From Paenibacillus artemisiicola (GTDB lineage Bacteria > Bacillota > Bacilli > Paenibacillales > Paenibacillaceae): 64,000 nucleotides of DNA. Positions 1-7,933 of the stretch are shown here, in pieces. Position 1 is the first letter of the stretch. Every line of letters begins with the position of its first letter. Location of the stretch: NCBI RefSeq assembly GCF_017652985.1, contig NZ_JAGGDJ010000029.1:1-64000 (forward strand), given 5' to 3'. The position numbers were made by a program, and so were the translations under genes. The notes under the pieces are model-generated. The model had not been told where the DNA came from. It worked only from the letters and a program-made list of their open reading frames with translations, and did no database searches.

Positions 1-114
1 GCCCGCGCGTCCGCGCGCGATCCGGCTTCGCCGCGAGTACCGCCCCCCGCGCGGGCCGCCTCGGCGCGTCCCGGCTCGCGGCCGCCCGCGCGTTCGCGGC
101 CCCATTACGCGCGA

Positions 115-142
115 AAGCCTCCCCGGAATCCCGGGGAGGCTT
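115..142 (-). terminator. hairpin downstream of the EcsC-like gene
   Basis: A perfect 12-bp stem (115-126 with 131-142) closes a 4-base loop just after the stop codon of the minus-strand gene at 146. The run of T after the stem on the minus strand is only three bases, so it may be a weak terminator. Bases 1-114 are very GC-rich and show no gene. Confidence 0.55.
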
Positions 143-145
143 GCT

Positions 146-679
146 TCACGTCGCGGCCAGCCGCGGCGGCTCGCTTGCCGCGTCATCCTTGCCGGCGCTG
201 CCGGCTTCGGCGGCCTGCCGCTCCAAGATCCGCTTCGCCACCCGATAGCAATCCTCGACGTGCTTATTGCCGACGTATTTCATGGCGCCGTAGCTGAGGG
301 CGCCGGCCACGGCCGTGCCGACGACGGGCACGAATTTCGTCGCCCCCTTCGCCGCGTAGCGGGCCGCCGCCTTCTTCACCAGCGCGAAAATCAGCCTGCG
401 CGTGACGGCATGGCCGATCAAATGGCTGCCGACCGCCGTAATGATGCCGTACGCGGCGGCCTTGCGCTGGGCGTCCAGCTCGGCCAGCTGCGTCTCCGCC
501 AGGCCGAACCGTTCGTTGATCTCGGGAATGAGGCGCATCAGCATGCCGACGTCGGCCACCACGTCCGTGCCCGGAATCGGCACCATCGCCGCCGTGCCCG
601 ACAGCATCGCCTTCCTCGTCACCAGCTTTTTGCAGGAGTTGCGTATGCGCTCCAGCTCCTTCATCGATTGCGGCAGCAT
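146..679 (-). CDS. EcsC/DUF697-like membrane-associated protein
   Basis: This 177-residue protein resembles small EcsC-family or DUF697-type proteins. The first third carries the typical 'VPIPGTDVVADVGMLMRLIPEI' type of segment (about residues 33-53), with a proline- and glycine-rich hydrophobic turn followed by an amphipathic helix. Residues about 77-135 hold two further hydrophobic, glycine/alanine-rich stretches (around 'GIITAVGSHLIGHAV' and 'FVPVVGTAVAGALSYGAMKYVG') that could insert into or lie on the membrane. The tail after residue 155 is charged and probably disordered. The start is the ATG at 677-679, preceded by a purine-rich AAAGGGTGGA. The biochemical role of this family is not established, and the neighbours give no clue. 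Confidence 0.6.
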   Translation of the reverse strand: MLPQSMKELERIRNSCKKLVTRKAMLSGTAAMVPIPGTDVVADVGMLMRLIPEINERFGLAETQLAELDAQRKAAAYGIITAVGSHLIGHAVTRRLIFALVKKAAARYAAKGATKFVPVVGTAVAGALSYGAMKYVGNKHVEDCYRVAKRILERQAAEAGSAGKDDAASEPPRLAAT

Positions 680-742
680 GGCAAGTCCACCCTTTCGTGC
701 GAAAGTTTCCGCCTTCCTCCGGCGTCGCCCGGGATTCCGAAG

Positions 743-973
743 TCAAATCCCCGTACGATACTTACGTTCGCTGGAGGAGTCGCGTTTCGTACGGTCCTTG
801 TCCGCTTCGTCCCGCTGCTCGATGGTCTGATCCTCGACCGGTATCGGATCGACCGTGCGCTCGCTCGCGAACTTGTCGAACAGGCTCTCCTTCTCCGTCG
901 GCACGCCCTCCGGATTGTCGCGCTTGCCCTGCTGCGCGGGCCGGCTGTCGGCGCTGCGTTCAAATGGGTTCAT
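743..973 (-). CDS. small hydrophilic hypothetical protein
   Basis: A 76-residue, highly charged protein without cysteine, signal peptide or membrane segment. It is rich in Asp, Glu, Arg and Lys and is probably disordered. I chose the ATG at 971-973; an upstream in-frame GTG three codons earlier is possible, but GGGGTGATC then fits worse as a ribosome binding site. It is read in the same direction as the next gene at 146-679, with 63 bases between them, so the two could be cotranscribed. I do not recognise a family. It could be a genuine short protein of this genus or a chance frame in GC-rich DNA. Confidence 0.45.
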   Translation of the reverse strand: MNPFERSADSRPAQQGKRDNPEGVPTEKESLFDKFASERTVDPIPVEDQTIEQRDEADKDRTKRDSSSERKYRTGI

Positions 974-1003
974 CCCGATCACCCCGTTTCGTAGATTGTA
1001 GCT

Positions 1004-1594
1004 CTACTTACCCGTTTCCCCATCCGCGTCAAACATGTCCCGCCGCCGCGCGAGCAGCGCTTCGACGGCCGGCGCCAGCGTCTCCGGCTCCTCGGGCGTC
1101 TCGAACCGGCCCGCGACCTCCCCGTCCCGCCCGATCAGAAACTTCGTGAAGTTCCACTTGATGCCGTCGCCGGCATACAGCCCGGGATGCTTCGTCCGCA
1201 GAAAATCCCGCATCCACCGCCCGCTCTCGGCCGTCGCATCGAACCCTTGAAACGGCGCTCGTCCGGTCAGGTAGACGAACAGCGGGTGCGCCGCTTCGCC
1301 GACTGCGTCGGCCTTGGCGGCCAGCGGGAACGCCGCGCCGAACGCGCCTTCGCAATACGCCCGGATCGCCTCGCCGTCCTCCGGTTCCTTGGCGTTAAAC
1401 TGATTGCACGGAATGCCCAGCAGCTCGAAGCCCTGCCCGCGGTAGGCGTCGTAAAGGCGCTGCAAGCCCGCGAATTGCCTGGCATAACCGCACCGGCTCG
1501 CCGTGTTGACGATCAGCAGCACCTTTCCCCGGTAAGCCGACATCGCGATGGGCTCGCCGTCCATGCCTGGAACTTCATACTCGTAGATCGACAT
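1004..1594 (-). CDS. bsaA: glutathione peroxidase (Cys type)
   Basis: This 196-residue thioredoxin-fold peroxidase reduces hydrogen peroxide and organic hydroperoxides, in bacteria usually with thioredoxin-like reductants. The peroxidatic cysteine is Cys35 in 'NTASRCGY', where mammalian enzymes carry selenocysteine. Gln65 follows in 'IPCNQF', and the Trp-Asn pair of the catalytic tetrad is in 'KWNFTKFLI' near residue 155. A further cysteine in 'RAYCEGAF' (about residue 84) is in place to act as resolving residue. An open frame runs upstream to about 1696, but the ATG at 1592-1594 is the right start because AGAGGAGG lies about 9 bases before it. The protein is longer than the usual 160 residues because of a C-terminal charged extension. 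It appears to be monocistronic. Confidence 0.9.
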   Translation of the reverse strand: MSIYEYEVPGMDGEPIAMSAYRGKVLLIVNTASRCGYARQFAGLQRLYDAYRGQGFELLGIPCNQFNAKEPEDGEAIRAYCEGAFGAAFPLAAKADAVGEAAHPLFVYLTGRAPFQGFDATAESGRWMRDFLRTKHPGLYAGDGIKWNFTKFLIGRDGEVAGRFETPEEPETLAPAVEALLARRRDMFDADGETGK

Positions 1595-1687
1595 GATTGC
1601 CATCCTCCTCTTCCGTCCGGAATGTGAATCCATCATACGGCGGTGTCCGAGAGCGGTCCAATATTTAGCCGGAATAGGGGTTATAGG

Positions 1688-1765
1688 AGGCGGCAATAGA
1701 AGGCGGCAATAGAAGGCGGCAATAGAAGGCTGCGGTAGAAGGCTGCGGTAGAAGGCTGCGAGGCG
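1688..1765. repeat. 13-bp tandem repeat, about six units
   Basis: Six near-identical 13-bp units lie between the glutathione peroxidase gene and the hxlB terminator. The first three have the form GGCGGCAATAGAA and the last three GGCTGCGGTAGAA. The change from one type to the other is abrupt, suggesting that two blocks were amplified separately. No gene is seen here. Confidence 0.85.
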
Positions 1766-1791
1766 CCGCGATTCTGACGATGCGCGCAGCC

Positions 1792-1823
1792 AAAAAGCCG
1801 CATGTCCCCCGAGGACATGCGGC
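1792..1823 (-). terminator. rho-independent terminator of hxlAB
   Basis: A perfect 11-bp stem (1797-1807 with 1813-1823) closes a 5-base loop. On the minus strand it is followed by five T. It lies 22 bases after the hxlB stop codon, as expected for the end of the hxlAB transcript. Confidence 0.85.
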
Positions 1824-1844
1824 CGATTTTCGCGTCTGCCGGCG

Positions 1845-2396
1845 CTATTCCAAATTCGCGTGCCTGGCTTTCATGGCATCCTCCGTGATTGCCAGCCGTT
1901 CCATGAGCCGCAGAACCAGCGCGTCGAGATACAGCAGCAGCGCTTGTTCGAACAGCGAGCCCATGGGCTGGACGGACGGCGCTTCGCGCTCCGCGTTCGT
2001 CGCGCCGGGGATGCGCACGACCTCGTCGGCGGACCGGCCGATGCGCGAGGCCGAACTCGCCGTGACGAGCGCGACCGCGGCGCCGAGCCGCTTCGCCTGC
2101 TCCGCCATCGCGGCCAGGCTGCCCGTCTCGCCGGAGCCGGAGCCGACGACGAGCACGTCGTCCGCGCGGAGACCCGGCGTCGCCGTGTCGCCGACGACGT
2201 GCGCGTTCAGGCCGAGGTGCATGAGCCGCATGGCGAACGCGCGCATCATGAGCCCGGAGCGCCCCGCTCCGGCGACGAACACGCGACGCGCTCCGAGCAG
2301 CAGCGCCGCGAAGCTTTCCGTGCGCTCCTCCGCGATCCCGGTCAAGGCTTCGGTCAATTCCCCCAGCATGTCCGCGGCATATGGCGTCTTCGTCAT
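1845..2396 (-). CDS. hxlB: 6-phospho-3-hexuloisomerase
   Basis: This 183-residue SIS-domain enzyme converts hexulose-6-phosphate to fructose-6-phosphate, the second step of the ribulose monophosphate pathway that fixes and detoxifies formaldehyde. The sugar-phosphate-binding motifs are visible as 'VFVAGAGRSGLMMRAFAMRL' (about residues 39-58) and 'VGSGSGETGSLAAMA' (about residues 83-97). The length matches the family (about 185 residues). It starts 5 bases after the hxlA stop, so the two genes form a tight operon, and a strong terminator follows. The neighbouring HxlR regulator supports the assignment. Confidence 0.95.
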   Translation of the reverse strand: MTKTPYAADMLGELTEALTGIAEERTESFAALLLGARRVFVAGAGRSGLMMRAFAMRLMHLGLNAHVVGDTATPGLRADDVLVVGSGSGETGSLAAMAEQAKRLGAAVALVTASSASRIGRSADEVVRIPGATNAEREAPSVQPMGSLFEQALLLYLDALVLRLMERLAITEDAMKARHANLE

Positions 2397-2401
2397 GGCG
2401 G

Positions 2402-3034
2402 CTACCGCGACGCGATGATCTCGCGGATCTCCGAGGCCGCCGCGCGGCAGTCCTCATGTCCGGTAATGCCGCCGCCCACGATGATGAGATCCGGCTCCGC
2501 CGCGATGACCTCCGGCAGCGTGCTTAGCTTGATGCCCCCGGCGATGGCTACCTTCGCGTGCTTGACGACGCGCTTGATCGTCCGCAGGTCCTCGAACGAA
2601 TTTTGGCCCACAGCCTGCAGATCGTAACCCGTATGGACGCAGATATAGTCGACGCCCAGCGCGTCGATCTCTTTCGCCCGGCCTTCGATGTCCCGGACGT
2701 TGATCATGTCGACCATGATCTGCTTGTTCGTTTTGCGCGCTTCGCTTACGGCGCCCGCGATGGTCCGGTCGTTCGACGCGCCGAGCACGGTGATGATGTC
2801 CGCTCCGGCCTCCGACGCTTTCATGACCTCGTAGTCGCCCGCGTCCATGATTTTCAGGTCCGCCAGCACCGTCAGCGCCGGGAACGCGTCCTTGATCGCT
2901 TTGACCGCCCGCAATCCCTCGTTGATCACGACGGGCGTGCCGATTTCCACGATATCGATAAACGGTTCGACTTCCTTCACCAGGGCTTTCGCGCCTTGAA
3001 TGTCGACCAGGTCCAACGCCAATTGCAATTTCAC
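2402..3034 (-). CDS. hxlA: 3-hexulose-6-phosphate synthase
   Basis: This 210-residue TIM-barrel enzyme of the OMP decarboxylase superfamily condenses formaldehyde with ribulose-5-phosphate to give hexulose-6-phosphate. The metal and catalytic motif is 'LADLKIMDAGDYE' (about residues 59-71). Phosphate-binding loops follow as 'VHTGYD', 'IAGGIK' and 'VGGGITGHED' near the C-terminus. Length is typical (about 210). It is the first gene of hxlAB and is divergent from the hxlR-type activator on the plus strand. In B. subtilis, HxlR induces this operon in response to formaldehyde; the same arrangement here suggests the same control. Confidence 0.96.
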   Translation of the reverse strand: MKLQLALDLVDIQGAKALVKEVEPFIDIVEIGTPVVINEGLRAVKAIKDAFPALTVLADLKIMDAGDYEVMKASEAGADIITVLGASNDRTIAGAVSEARKTNKQIMVDMINVRDIEGRAKEIDALGVDYICVHTGYDLQAVGQNSFEDLRTIKRVVKHAKVAIAGGIKLSTLPEVIAAEPDLIIVGGGITGHEDCRAAASEIREIIASR

Positions 3035-3082
3035 GCGTCATCCGCTCCTCTCCGTATGGCAAGCTCCCGCTTGCTCGAAGCT

Positions 3083-3163
3083 AGTATAGTCCCATGGATC
3101 GCCGGATGGATAGTACGCACTTTCTTCTCACCTAGTGCCTAAAAGTATACGATGGGCTATAAT
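3083..3163. promoter_or_regulatory. hxlAB / hxlR divergent promoter region
   Basis: On the plus strand a perfect TATAAT lies at 3158-3163, 31 bases before the hxlR start, without a good -35 element. On the minus strand TATACT lies at 3083-3088 for hxlA, also with a poor -35 match. Weak -35 boxes fit activation by HxlR. Imperfect related segments GATAGTACGCACTTT (3109-3123) and, inverted, AAAGTATACGATG (3142-3154) lie between the two -10 boxes and could be regulator sites; this last point is inference. Confidence 0.45.
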
Positions 3164-3194
3164 AACGGCTAAGAGAATCGGAGGTGCCGCGACC

Positions 3195-3563
3195 ATGGGT
3201 CATCTATGCGAGAAAACGTTCAACTGCGAGAAAGAACTGACGCTGTCCGTCATCGGCGGCAAATGGAAGATGCTCATCCTCTGGCATCTGGGCAAGGAAG
3301 GCACCAAACGGTTCGGCGAGCTGAAAGCGCTGATCCCCGACATCACGCAGCGCATGCTGGTCAGCCAGCTCCGGGAGCTCGAGGACGACCTCATCGTGCG
3401 GCGCACGGTCTATCCCGTCGTGCCGCCGAAGGTGGAATACGCCTTGACGGAGCTCGGCGCGAGCCTGATGCCGATCCTTGAGGCAATGTACAGCTGGGGC
3501 AAGAACTACATGGAAACCGTCGCGAAAGACAAAGTCGCGATCAAAGGCGAGTATACGCTGTAA
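3195..3563 (+). CDS. hxlR: HxlR-type winged-helix regulator
   Basis: This 122-residue protein has the classic HxlR fold. It shows an N-terminal cysteine-containing segment ('CEKTFNCEKELTLSVIGGKWK'), the helix-turn-helix in 'FGELKALIPDITQRMLVSQLRELE' (about residues 42-65) and the wing around 'VPPKVEYALTELG'. HxlR family members sense aldehydes or other electrophiles, often through a conserved cysteine. I chose ATG 3195 because GGAGG lies at 3180-3184; an open frame upstream to 3135 has no ribosome binding site. Its divergent position next to hxlAB strongly suggests it is their formaldehyde-responsive activator. Confidence 0.9.
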   Translation: MGHLCEKTFNCEKELTLSVIGGKWKMLILWHLGKEGTKRFGELKALIPDITQRMLVSQLRELEDDLIVRRTVYPVVPPKVEYALTELGASLMPILEAMYSWGKNYMETVAKDKVAIKGEYTL

Positions 3564-3640
3564 CGCGTTCCTTTCGCTTCTTTCGGGAAGCGGACTACCG
3601 TCCCTCGTACCGCACATGAGCTAGCCGGCGGATTGGCCCC

Positions 3641-4215
3641 ATGTACCGTAGTTACGGTACATTGGGCGTGAGCGGCCGATTTCGCCGCATGTACTGTACC
3701 TCGTACCGTTCATTGGCCGTCTGACGACGATTTCGCCGCATGTACCGTACCTCGTACCGCACATCAGCCATCGTCCGGCGATTTCGCCCCATGTACCGTA
3801 CCTCGTACCGCACATTGGCCGTCTTCAGGCGATTTCGCCTCATGTACCGTACCTCGTACCGCACATTGGCCATCTTCAGGAGATTTCGCCTCATGTACCG
3901 TACCTCGTACCGCACATTGGCCATCTTCAGGAGATTTCGCCGCATGTACCGTACCTCGTACCGCACATTGGCCATCTTCCGGCGATTTCGCCGCATGTAC
4001 CGTACCTGGTACCGTTCATTGGCCGTCTGACGACGATTTCGCCCCATGTACCGTACCTCGTACCGCACATCGGCCATCTTCCGGCGATTTCGCCCCATGT
4101 ACCGTACCTTGTACCGCACATTGGCCATCTTCCCGCGGCTTTGCCGCATGTACCGTACCTGGTACCGTTCATTGGCCGTCTGGCAGCTAAATCCCCTCAT
4201 GTACCGCATCACGCG
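3641..4215. repeat. 51-bp tandem repeat array, 12 copies
   Basis: Copies begin with ATGTAC at 3641, 3689, 3740, 3791, 3842, 3893, 3944, 3995, 4046, 4097, 4148 and 4199. The first interval is 48 bp, and every later interval is exactly 51 bp. The first 20 bases are nearly invariant and contain three GTACC words; the second half varies in a few positions. A variant with TTCATTGGCCGTCTG occurs at copies 2, 8 and 11. A degenerate copy may precede 3641. Because 51 is a multiple of three, long frames are open on both strands: a 17-residue Arg/Tyr-rich repeat on the minus strand from 4245 to 3652, and a broken one on the plus strand. I see no ribosome binding site or other sign that these are translated. 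There are no spacers, so this is not a CRISPR. The rest of 3564-4254 holds no gene. Confidence 0.95.
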
Positions 4216-4260
4216 CCTTACGCGCAGCCAGCCGACGGCCGCCAACCGGCCAGCCCACGC

Positions 4261-4282
4261 AAAAAAGCCGCCTAACGGCGGC
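4261..4282 (-). terminator. rho-independent terminator of the APH-like gene
   Basis: A 6-bp GC stem (4267-4272 with 4277-4282) with a 4-base loop is followed on the minus strand by six T. It lies about 75 bases beyond the stop codon of the gene at 4355. Confidence 0.75.
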
Positions 4283-4354
4283 CTTTCACCATCTCGATCA
4301 TACGCCGGATAAACGTTCCGCAGCCGAACGATTCACCCCGCTAACTAACCGGCA

Positions 4355-5317
4355 TTACGCCTTCAACGCCAGATCGGCGACCTGCTTCGCGAAGGCCGCG
4401 AACGAGGCGGTCAGCTCCGGCCGACGGTCCAGCGCCCACCGGAGCTTGTCGCATGCGCGCAGCAGAAGCAGCGGCATCAGATCGGGAAGCGCTTCTTCCC
4501 GGTAGCCGTACCCCTCCAGGAAGGCGTCGTACGCCTCCCGGTCCGGCTCCCCGCCCTGCAGCCGGCTTTGCAGGAGCTGCATCACGTCCCCGTGCGGCAC
4601 GACGGTCACTTCCGCGCTGCCCCAATCCAGCATGGCCACCCGGCCGGACGGATCGACCATCGCGTTCTTCAGCGAGAGATCGCCGTGCGCCAGGCCGAAC
4701 CGAAACGCCGTGCGCTTCAAGCGCTCGAACAGGCCGCGCGCGGCCGCCGACGTCGCCGGGGTCAGGACGCCCAACGCCAGCAGCGGATCGCGCCCGGTCA
4801 GGCTGTCGATGTTGTACTGCACGTACCCCGCCCAGCTGCCGTCCGAGCCCGGATGCGGCGGCGACCGAAATTCGCCCGCGGCGGGATCTTCCAGCCGCTC
4901 CCCGTAACCTTGCACGGGAATCGCGTGAATACGCGCGGCATATTCGCCCAGCTGCCTCCAAATGTCGCTCTTCGGTCCCGCCGCATCCACCCCGTCCCGG
5001 CCCGCCAAGAAGGATTGCAGCATGTACGCCCGCTCGCCGGCGACGCCGACCGCCAACACTTCAGGTCCCGGGATGCCGGCGGCCGCCGCCCGTTCGATGC
5101 ACCATTGCTCTTTGCGATAGTCGGCAAGCGCCGCCGCGTCGTTCATGCGCGCCACGACCTTGCGGGATGCCGTCTCGACGACGTACACCCGATTGACCAT
5201 GCCCTTCCCAACGATCGGGTACGAGGCGCGCACCCGTTCCCCCAGAAAGCCGGCCGCGATCTCTTCGGCCTGCAGCGCCTCGGCATCCTTCTCCACAGCC
5301 TCCCTTTCCATCCTCAC
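4355..5317 (-). CDS. aminoglycoside phosphotransferase (APH)-fold kinase
   Basis: A 320-residue kinase-like protein of the APH/choline kinase fold. The catalytic loop 'HGDLSLKNAMVD' (near residue 215, with the Brenner Asp and Asn) and the following metal-binding 'MLDWGSAEV' are intact. The N-lobe has 'YPIVGKGMVNRVYVVETASRKVVARMND' with a plausible ATP-binding lysine. The substrate cannot be told from sequence; the family includes antibiotic kinases, homoserine, choline and sugar kinases. A close paralogue lies at 35130-36068 and shares the same blocks, including 'GEFRSPPHxGSDGSW', which suggests a lineage-specific family and not a classical resistance gene. It is transcribed alone and ends in a good terminator. 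Confidence 0.8.
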   Translation of the reverse strand: MRMEREAVEKDAEALQAEEIAAGFLGERVRASYPIVGKGMVNRVYVVETASRKVVARMNDAAALADYRKEQWCIERAAAAGIPGPEVLAVGVAGERAYMLQSFLAGRDGVDAAGPKSDIWRQLGEYAARIHAIPVQGYGERLEDPAAGEFRSPPHPGSDGSWAGYVQYNIDSLTGRDPLLALGVLTPATSAAARGLFERLKRTAFRFGLAHGDLSLKNAMVDPSGRVAMLDWGSAEVTVVPHGDVMQLLQSRLQGGEPDREAYDAFLEGYGYREEALPDLMPLLLLRACDKLRWALDRRPELTASFAAFAKQVADLALKA

Positions 5318-5364
5318 GATCCCTCCTTAAGCCGTTATGTCCTGGCAGGCTCTTCCGCTTCCCC

Positions 5365-6615
5365 TCACGCCACTTCGCGCCGGCGGCGCAGCATCGCGTA
5401 CAGCACCGCGCAGCAAGCCGCGCACAGCAGCGCCATGAGCGCGATGAACACATAGCCCGCCTGCAGGCCGATCAGCTGGCCCGGGGCGGAGCCCGTTTCG
5501 CCGCCGTCGAACAGCCCGCGGACGAACTCGATCAGGTACCCGATGAACAGGTTGCCGACGACGCTCGCGACGCCCATCAGGGTGACCGTAAACGTGATGG
5601 CCGTGTCCGTTCCTTTCGGATACCGCTTCGCGATCATCGCCATCACCGTCGGGTAGATCGGCGCGATGCCCGCGCCCGCGACCGCGAAGAGAAACGCGCC
5701 CGGCTCGCCGATGATAATCGCCGCCAAGCTGCACAGCCCCGAGAACGCCGCGAACAGCATGACCGACAGCGTATAGCCGATCCGGTCGGTCACCGGCCCG
5801 AGGAAGAGCCGCGCCAGCGTGAAGAACAGGAAGAAGAGCGACAGCATGCCCGACGCGTCCCCGGGGCTCCAGCCGTACGCCTTCTCCAGGAAATTGACCA
5901 GCCAGCTGCCGACCGCGAGCTCGGACACGACGCCGAACGAGAGGATCGCGACGATCAGCCAGGCGATGGGGTCGCGCAGCAGCGCGCGGTACGACGCCGC
6001 CTGCGCGTCCGATTCGTGCGATTCCTCCTCCGGGAACTTGCCCCACAGCGACGGGACAATCGGCAGGACGGCCAGCGACAGCATGATCAGGTACATGCCC
6101 CGCCACCCCAGCTCGCCGCCGCCGGGCACGTGCCAGCCCATCATGGAGGCGGCGATCAGCGGCGCGACGATGGAGCTGAGCCCGTAGAAGAAGTGCGCCA
6201 AATTCATCATCATGCCCGTGTTGCGGGTGAAGATCCGGGCGGCCATGATCGCGAGCCCGATTTCCAGCATGCCGTTGCCGATGTACATGAGAAAATAAGA
6301 GGCCGACAGGAAGCCGTAGCCCTTCGCCGCATGCATGAGCACGCCGGCGATCGTCATGGACGCGAAGGCCGCGATGCCCGTCCACTTGATGCCGATCCGC
6401 CGCGACAGGGCCGACGTGAACGTGCAGGCGACGAGGTAGCCGAGCGAATTGAGCGCGAGCAGCAGCCCGAGCTGCCCTTCGTCCAAGCTGAAATCCGCCT
6501 GCATGCGGGGAATGGCGGGTCCCTTGATGTTTTCGGAGAAGCCGAACACCAGGAAGCCGCCGAAAACGACGATCAATAAAAGCGCGTGGTTAAGCGTAAA
6601 CCGGATTTTTCGCAT
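5365..6615 (-). CDS. major facilitator superfamily transporter
   Basis: A 416-residue polytopic membrane protein with about 12 predicted transmembrane helices split by a charged central loop near residues 195-215 ('KFPEEESHESDAQ'). The first half has 'NSLGYLVACTFTSALSRRIGIKWTG' with the RxG-type loop between helices 2 and 3 that marks MFS carriers. The style resembles the FHS/FucP-like sugar branch, but the substrate is not evident. Its start is the ATG at 6613-6615. No enzyme gene is in the same operon: the APH-like gene begins 48 bases downstream, so cotranscription with it is possible. Confidence 0.8.
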   Translation of the reverse strand: MRKIRFTLNHALLLIVVFGGFLVFGFSENIKGPAIPRMQADFSLDEGQLGLLLALNSLGYLVACTFTSALSRRIGIKWTGIAAFASMTIAGVLMHAAKGYGFLSASYFLMYIGNGMLEIGLAIMAARIFTRNTGMMMNLAHFFYGLSSIVAPLIAASMMGWHVPGGGELGWRGMYLIMLSLAVLPIVPSLWGKFPEEESHESDAQAASYRALLRDPIAWLIVAILSFGVVSELAVGSWLVNFLEKAYGWSPGDASGMLSLFFLFFTLARLFLGPVTDRIGYTLSVMLFAAFSGLCSLAAIIIGEPGAFLFAVAGAGIAPIYPTVMAMIAKRYPKGTDTAITFTVTLMGVASVVGNLFIGYLIEFVRGLFDGGETGSAPGQLIGLQAGYVFIALMALLCAACCAVLYAMLRRRREVA

Positions 6616-6649
6616 CGCTGTCTGCCTCGTTCGCTAAGAATTGAATTCG

Positions 6650-6673
6650 GGCTCCGCGGTCGCCCGCGGAGCC
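6650..6673 (-). terminator. hairpin after the ChbG-like gene
   Basis: A perfect 10-bp GC-rich stem (6650-6659 with 6664-6673) with a 4-base loop lies between the deacetylase stop codon (6818) and the MFS start. There is no clear T run on the minus strand, so termination is possible but not certain. Confidence 0.4.
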
Positions 6674-6817
6674 TTCTTCATCTTCCATGCATTCCCCAAA
6701 TTTGTCAATCGCCGCGATCGCGGCGGGACTGGGCGCTCCGCCCGCGCCGCGTCCGCGAACAAGACCGTGCGGGGCTCGCCGCGGCGCCTGCCGCCGCCGG
6801 CCCGTCCGAGCCGGGCG

Positions 6818-7639
6818 TCACGCGTCCAGCGGCTCCGCCTCGTCGTACCGGATCGGCGTCACGCCGAGCCGCTCGCAGCAGGCGAGCACGTCCGGGCGCG
6901 TGAACTGGAGCCGCTCGCCGATGCGGTCCGACACGACCCGCGCGGACGGATAATCCGGCGAGCCCATCCGCCGCATGTCCGGCTCGTCGCAGCCGGGATG
7001 GCCGACGACGAGATATTGTCCCGGCGCCGCCTTCTCCAGCCGGGCGACGAGCTCGGCCGCGGGGTCCCGAGACGCTCCGTCCCCGCCCGGCGCGCGGCCG
7101 TCCTCCGCCGGGCCGGCCTCCGGCAGCGGACGGCCGTACCGGCGATAATTGCGGAGGCCTTCGCGCTCGCACCAACGGTCGAACGGCTCCGCAACTGCCG
7201 GCAGCGCCCATTCGAACACCATGTGCGTATCCGCGTAGCCAATGGCGAAGCCGAGGCCGCGCAGCCGGTCGAGCTGGGCCTGGAGCTCCGCCATGACTTC
7301 CGCGATTGCCGGCGGCCGCTCCAAGAACGCCCGCGGCGCGCGCGTGAAATAAGCCCCGCCGGGCTCCAGCAGCGACGGTACCCGGTCCGGCGGCGCGGCC
7401 GGCCCCCAGCGGACGTCGCTCCATTCCGCGTTCAGCGTCGCGTGCACGCCGAAGCAGACGTCCTTGCGGCCTGCCAGCAGCTCCGCCGCGTGGCCGATCG
7501 TCGGCCCGACGGCCATGAGCGAGACGTTGCGGACGATGCCGCGCTCGATCGTCTCCAGTATGGCCCGGTCCGCCGTCCGGGCGCTGCCGGCGTCGTCCGC
7601 CCGCGTGATCAAGCGAATGTTCTGCGAGGTCTGGTTCAT
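6818..7639 (-). CDS. ChbG/HpnK (YdjC) family carbohydrate deacetylase
   Basis: A 273-residue protein of the YdjC/ChbG/HpnK family. Members are metal-dependent enzymes that remove N-acetyl groups from small sugars such as chitooligosaccharides. The metal ligands are visible as the Asp pair in 'ITRADDAG' (about residue 12), His in 'FGVHATLN' (about residue 66) and His in 'YADTHMVFEW' (about residue 133). A long disordered insertion around 'GPAEDGRAPGGDGASRDP' interrupts the C-terminal half. The frame extends far upstream, but the ATG at 7637-7639 has AAGGAGG 8 bases before it and is the real start. The physiological substrate is unknown. Confidence 0.8.
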   Translation of the reverse strand: MNQTSQNIRLITRADDAGSARTADRAILETIERGIVRNVSLMAVGPTIGHAAELLAGRKDVCFGVHATLNAEWSDVRWGPAAPPDRVPSLLEPGGAYFTRAPRAFLERPPAIAEVMAELQAQLDRLRGLGFAIGYADTHMVFEWALPAVAEPFDRWCEREGLRNYRRYGRPLPEAGPAEDGRAPGGDGASRDPAAELVARLEKAAPGQYLVVGHPGCDEPDMRRMGSPDYPSARVVSDRIGERLQFTRPDVLACCERLGVTPIRYDEAEPLDA

Positions 7640-7874
7640 CGTTCGTTCCTCCTTGGCCGCGGAGGCGTTGGCGTTCCCTTTTTCCCCCGGTCCGGCCGTT
7701 CGTGATAGTCCCATTATACAAACGCCGGGCGGCCGCCGGGAGGGAGAATCGTCCGAAGCCGGCGAAATCCGGACGCCGGCCGGCGCGCGGCGAGCGGGCG
7801 AACGCCGCTCCCCGACACCCGTACGGACATGACGAATGGGACGTGGCAGGTGCCTACCCGACAAATGCCCAAGC

Positions 7875-7900
7875 ACTTTCCCGGCGGATGACATACGCTA
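7875..7900 (+). promoter_or_regulatory. candidate sigma-E/sigma-K sporulation promoter
   Basis: CATACGCTA at 7892-7900 matches the CATAnnnTA consensus of the -10 region shared by mother-cell sigma factors E and K. An AC dinucleotide 15 bases upstream (7875-7876) fits the sigma-K -35. It lies 33 bases before the YjcZ-like gene. Confidence 0.5.
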
Positions 7901-7933
7901 AACCATACCAAAACCCAGGAGGTGCATTGATTC

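Noticed and set aside
1595..1696. Longer glutathione peroxidase start
   Set aside because: AGAGGAGG is correctly spaced for ATG 1594 and family members begin at this point.
3641..4215. CRISPR array
   Set aside because: Units are contiguous with no unique spacers, the whole unit is repeated and no cas genes are near.
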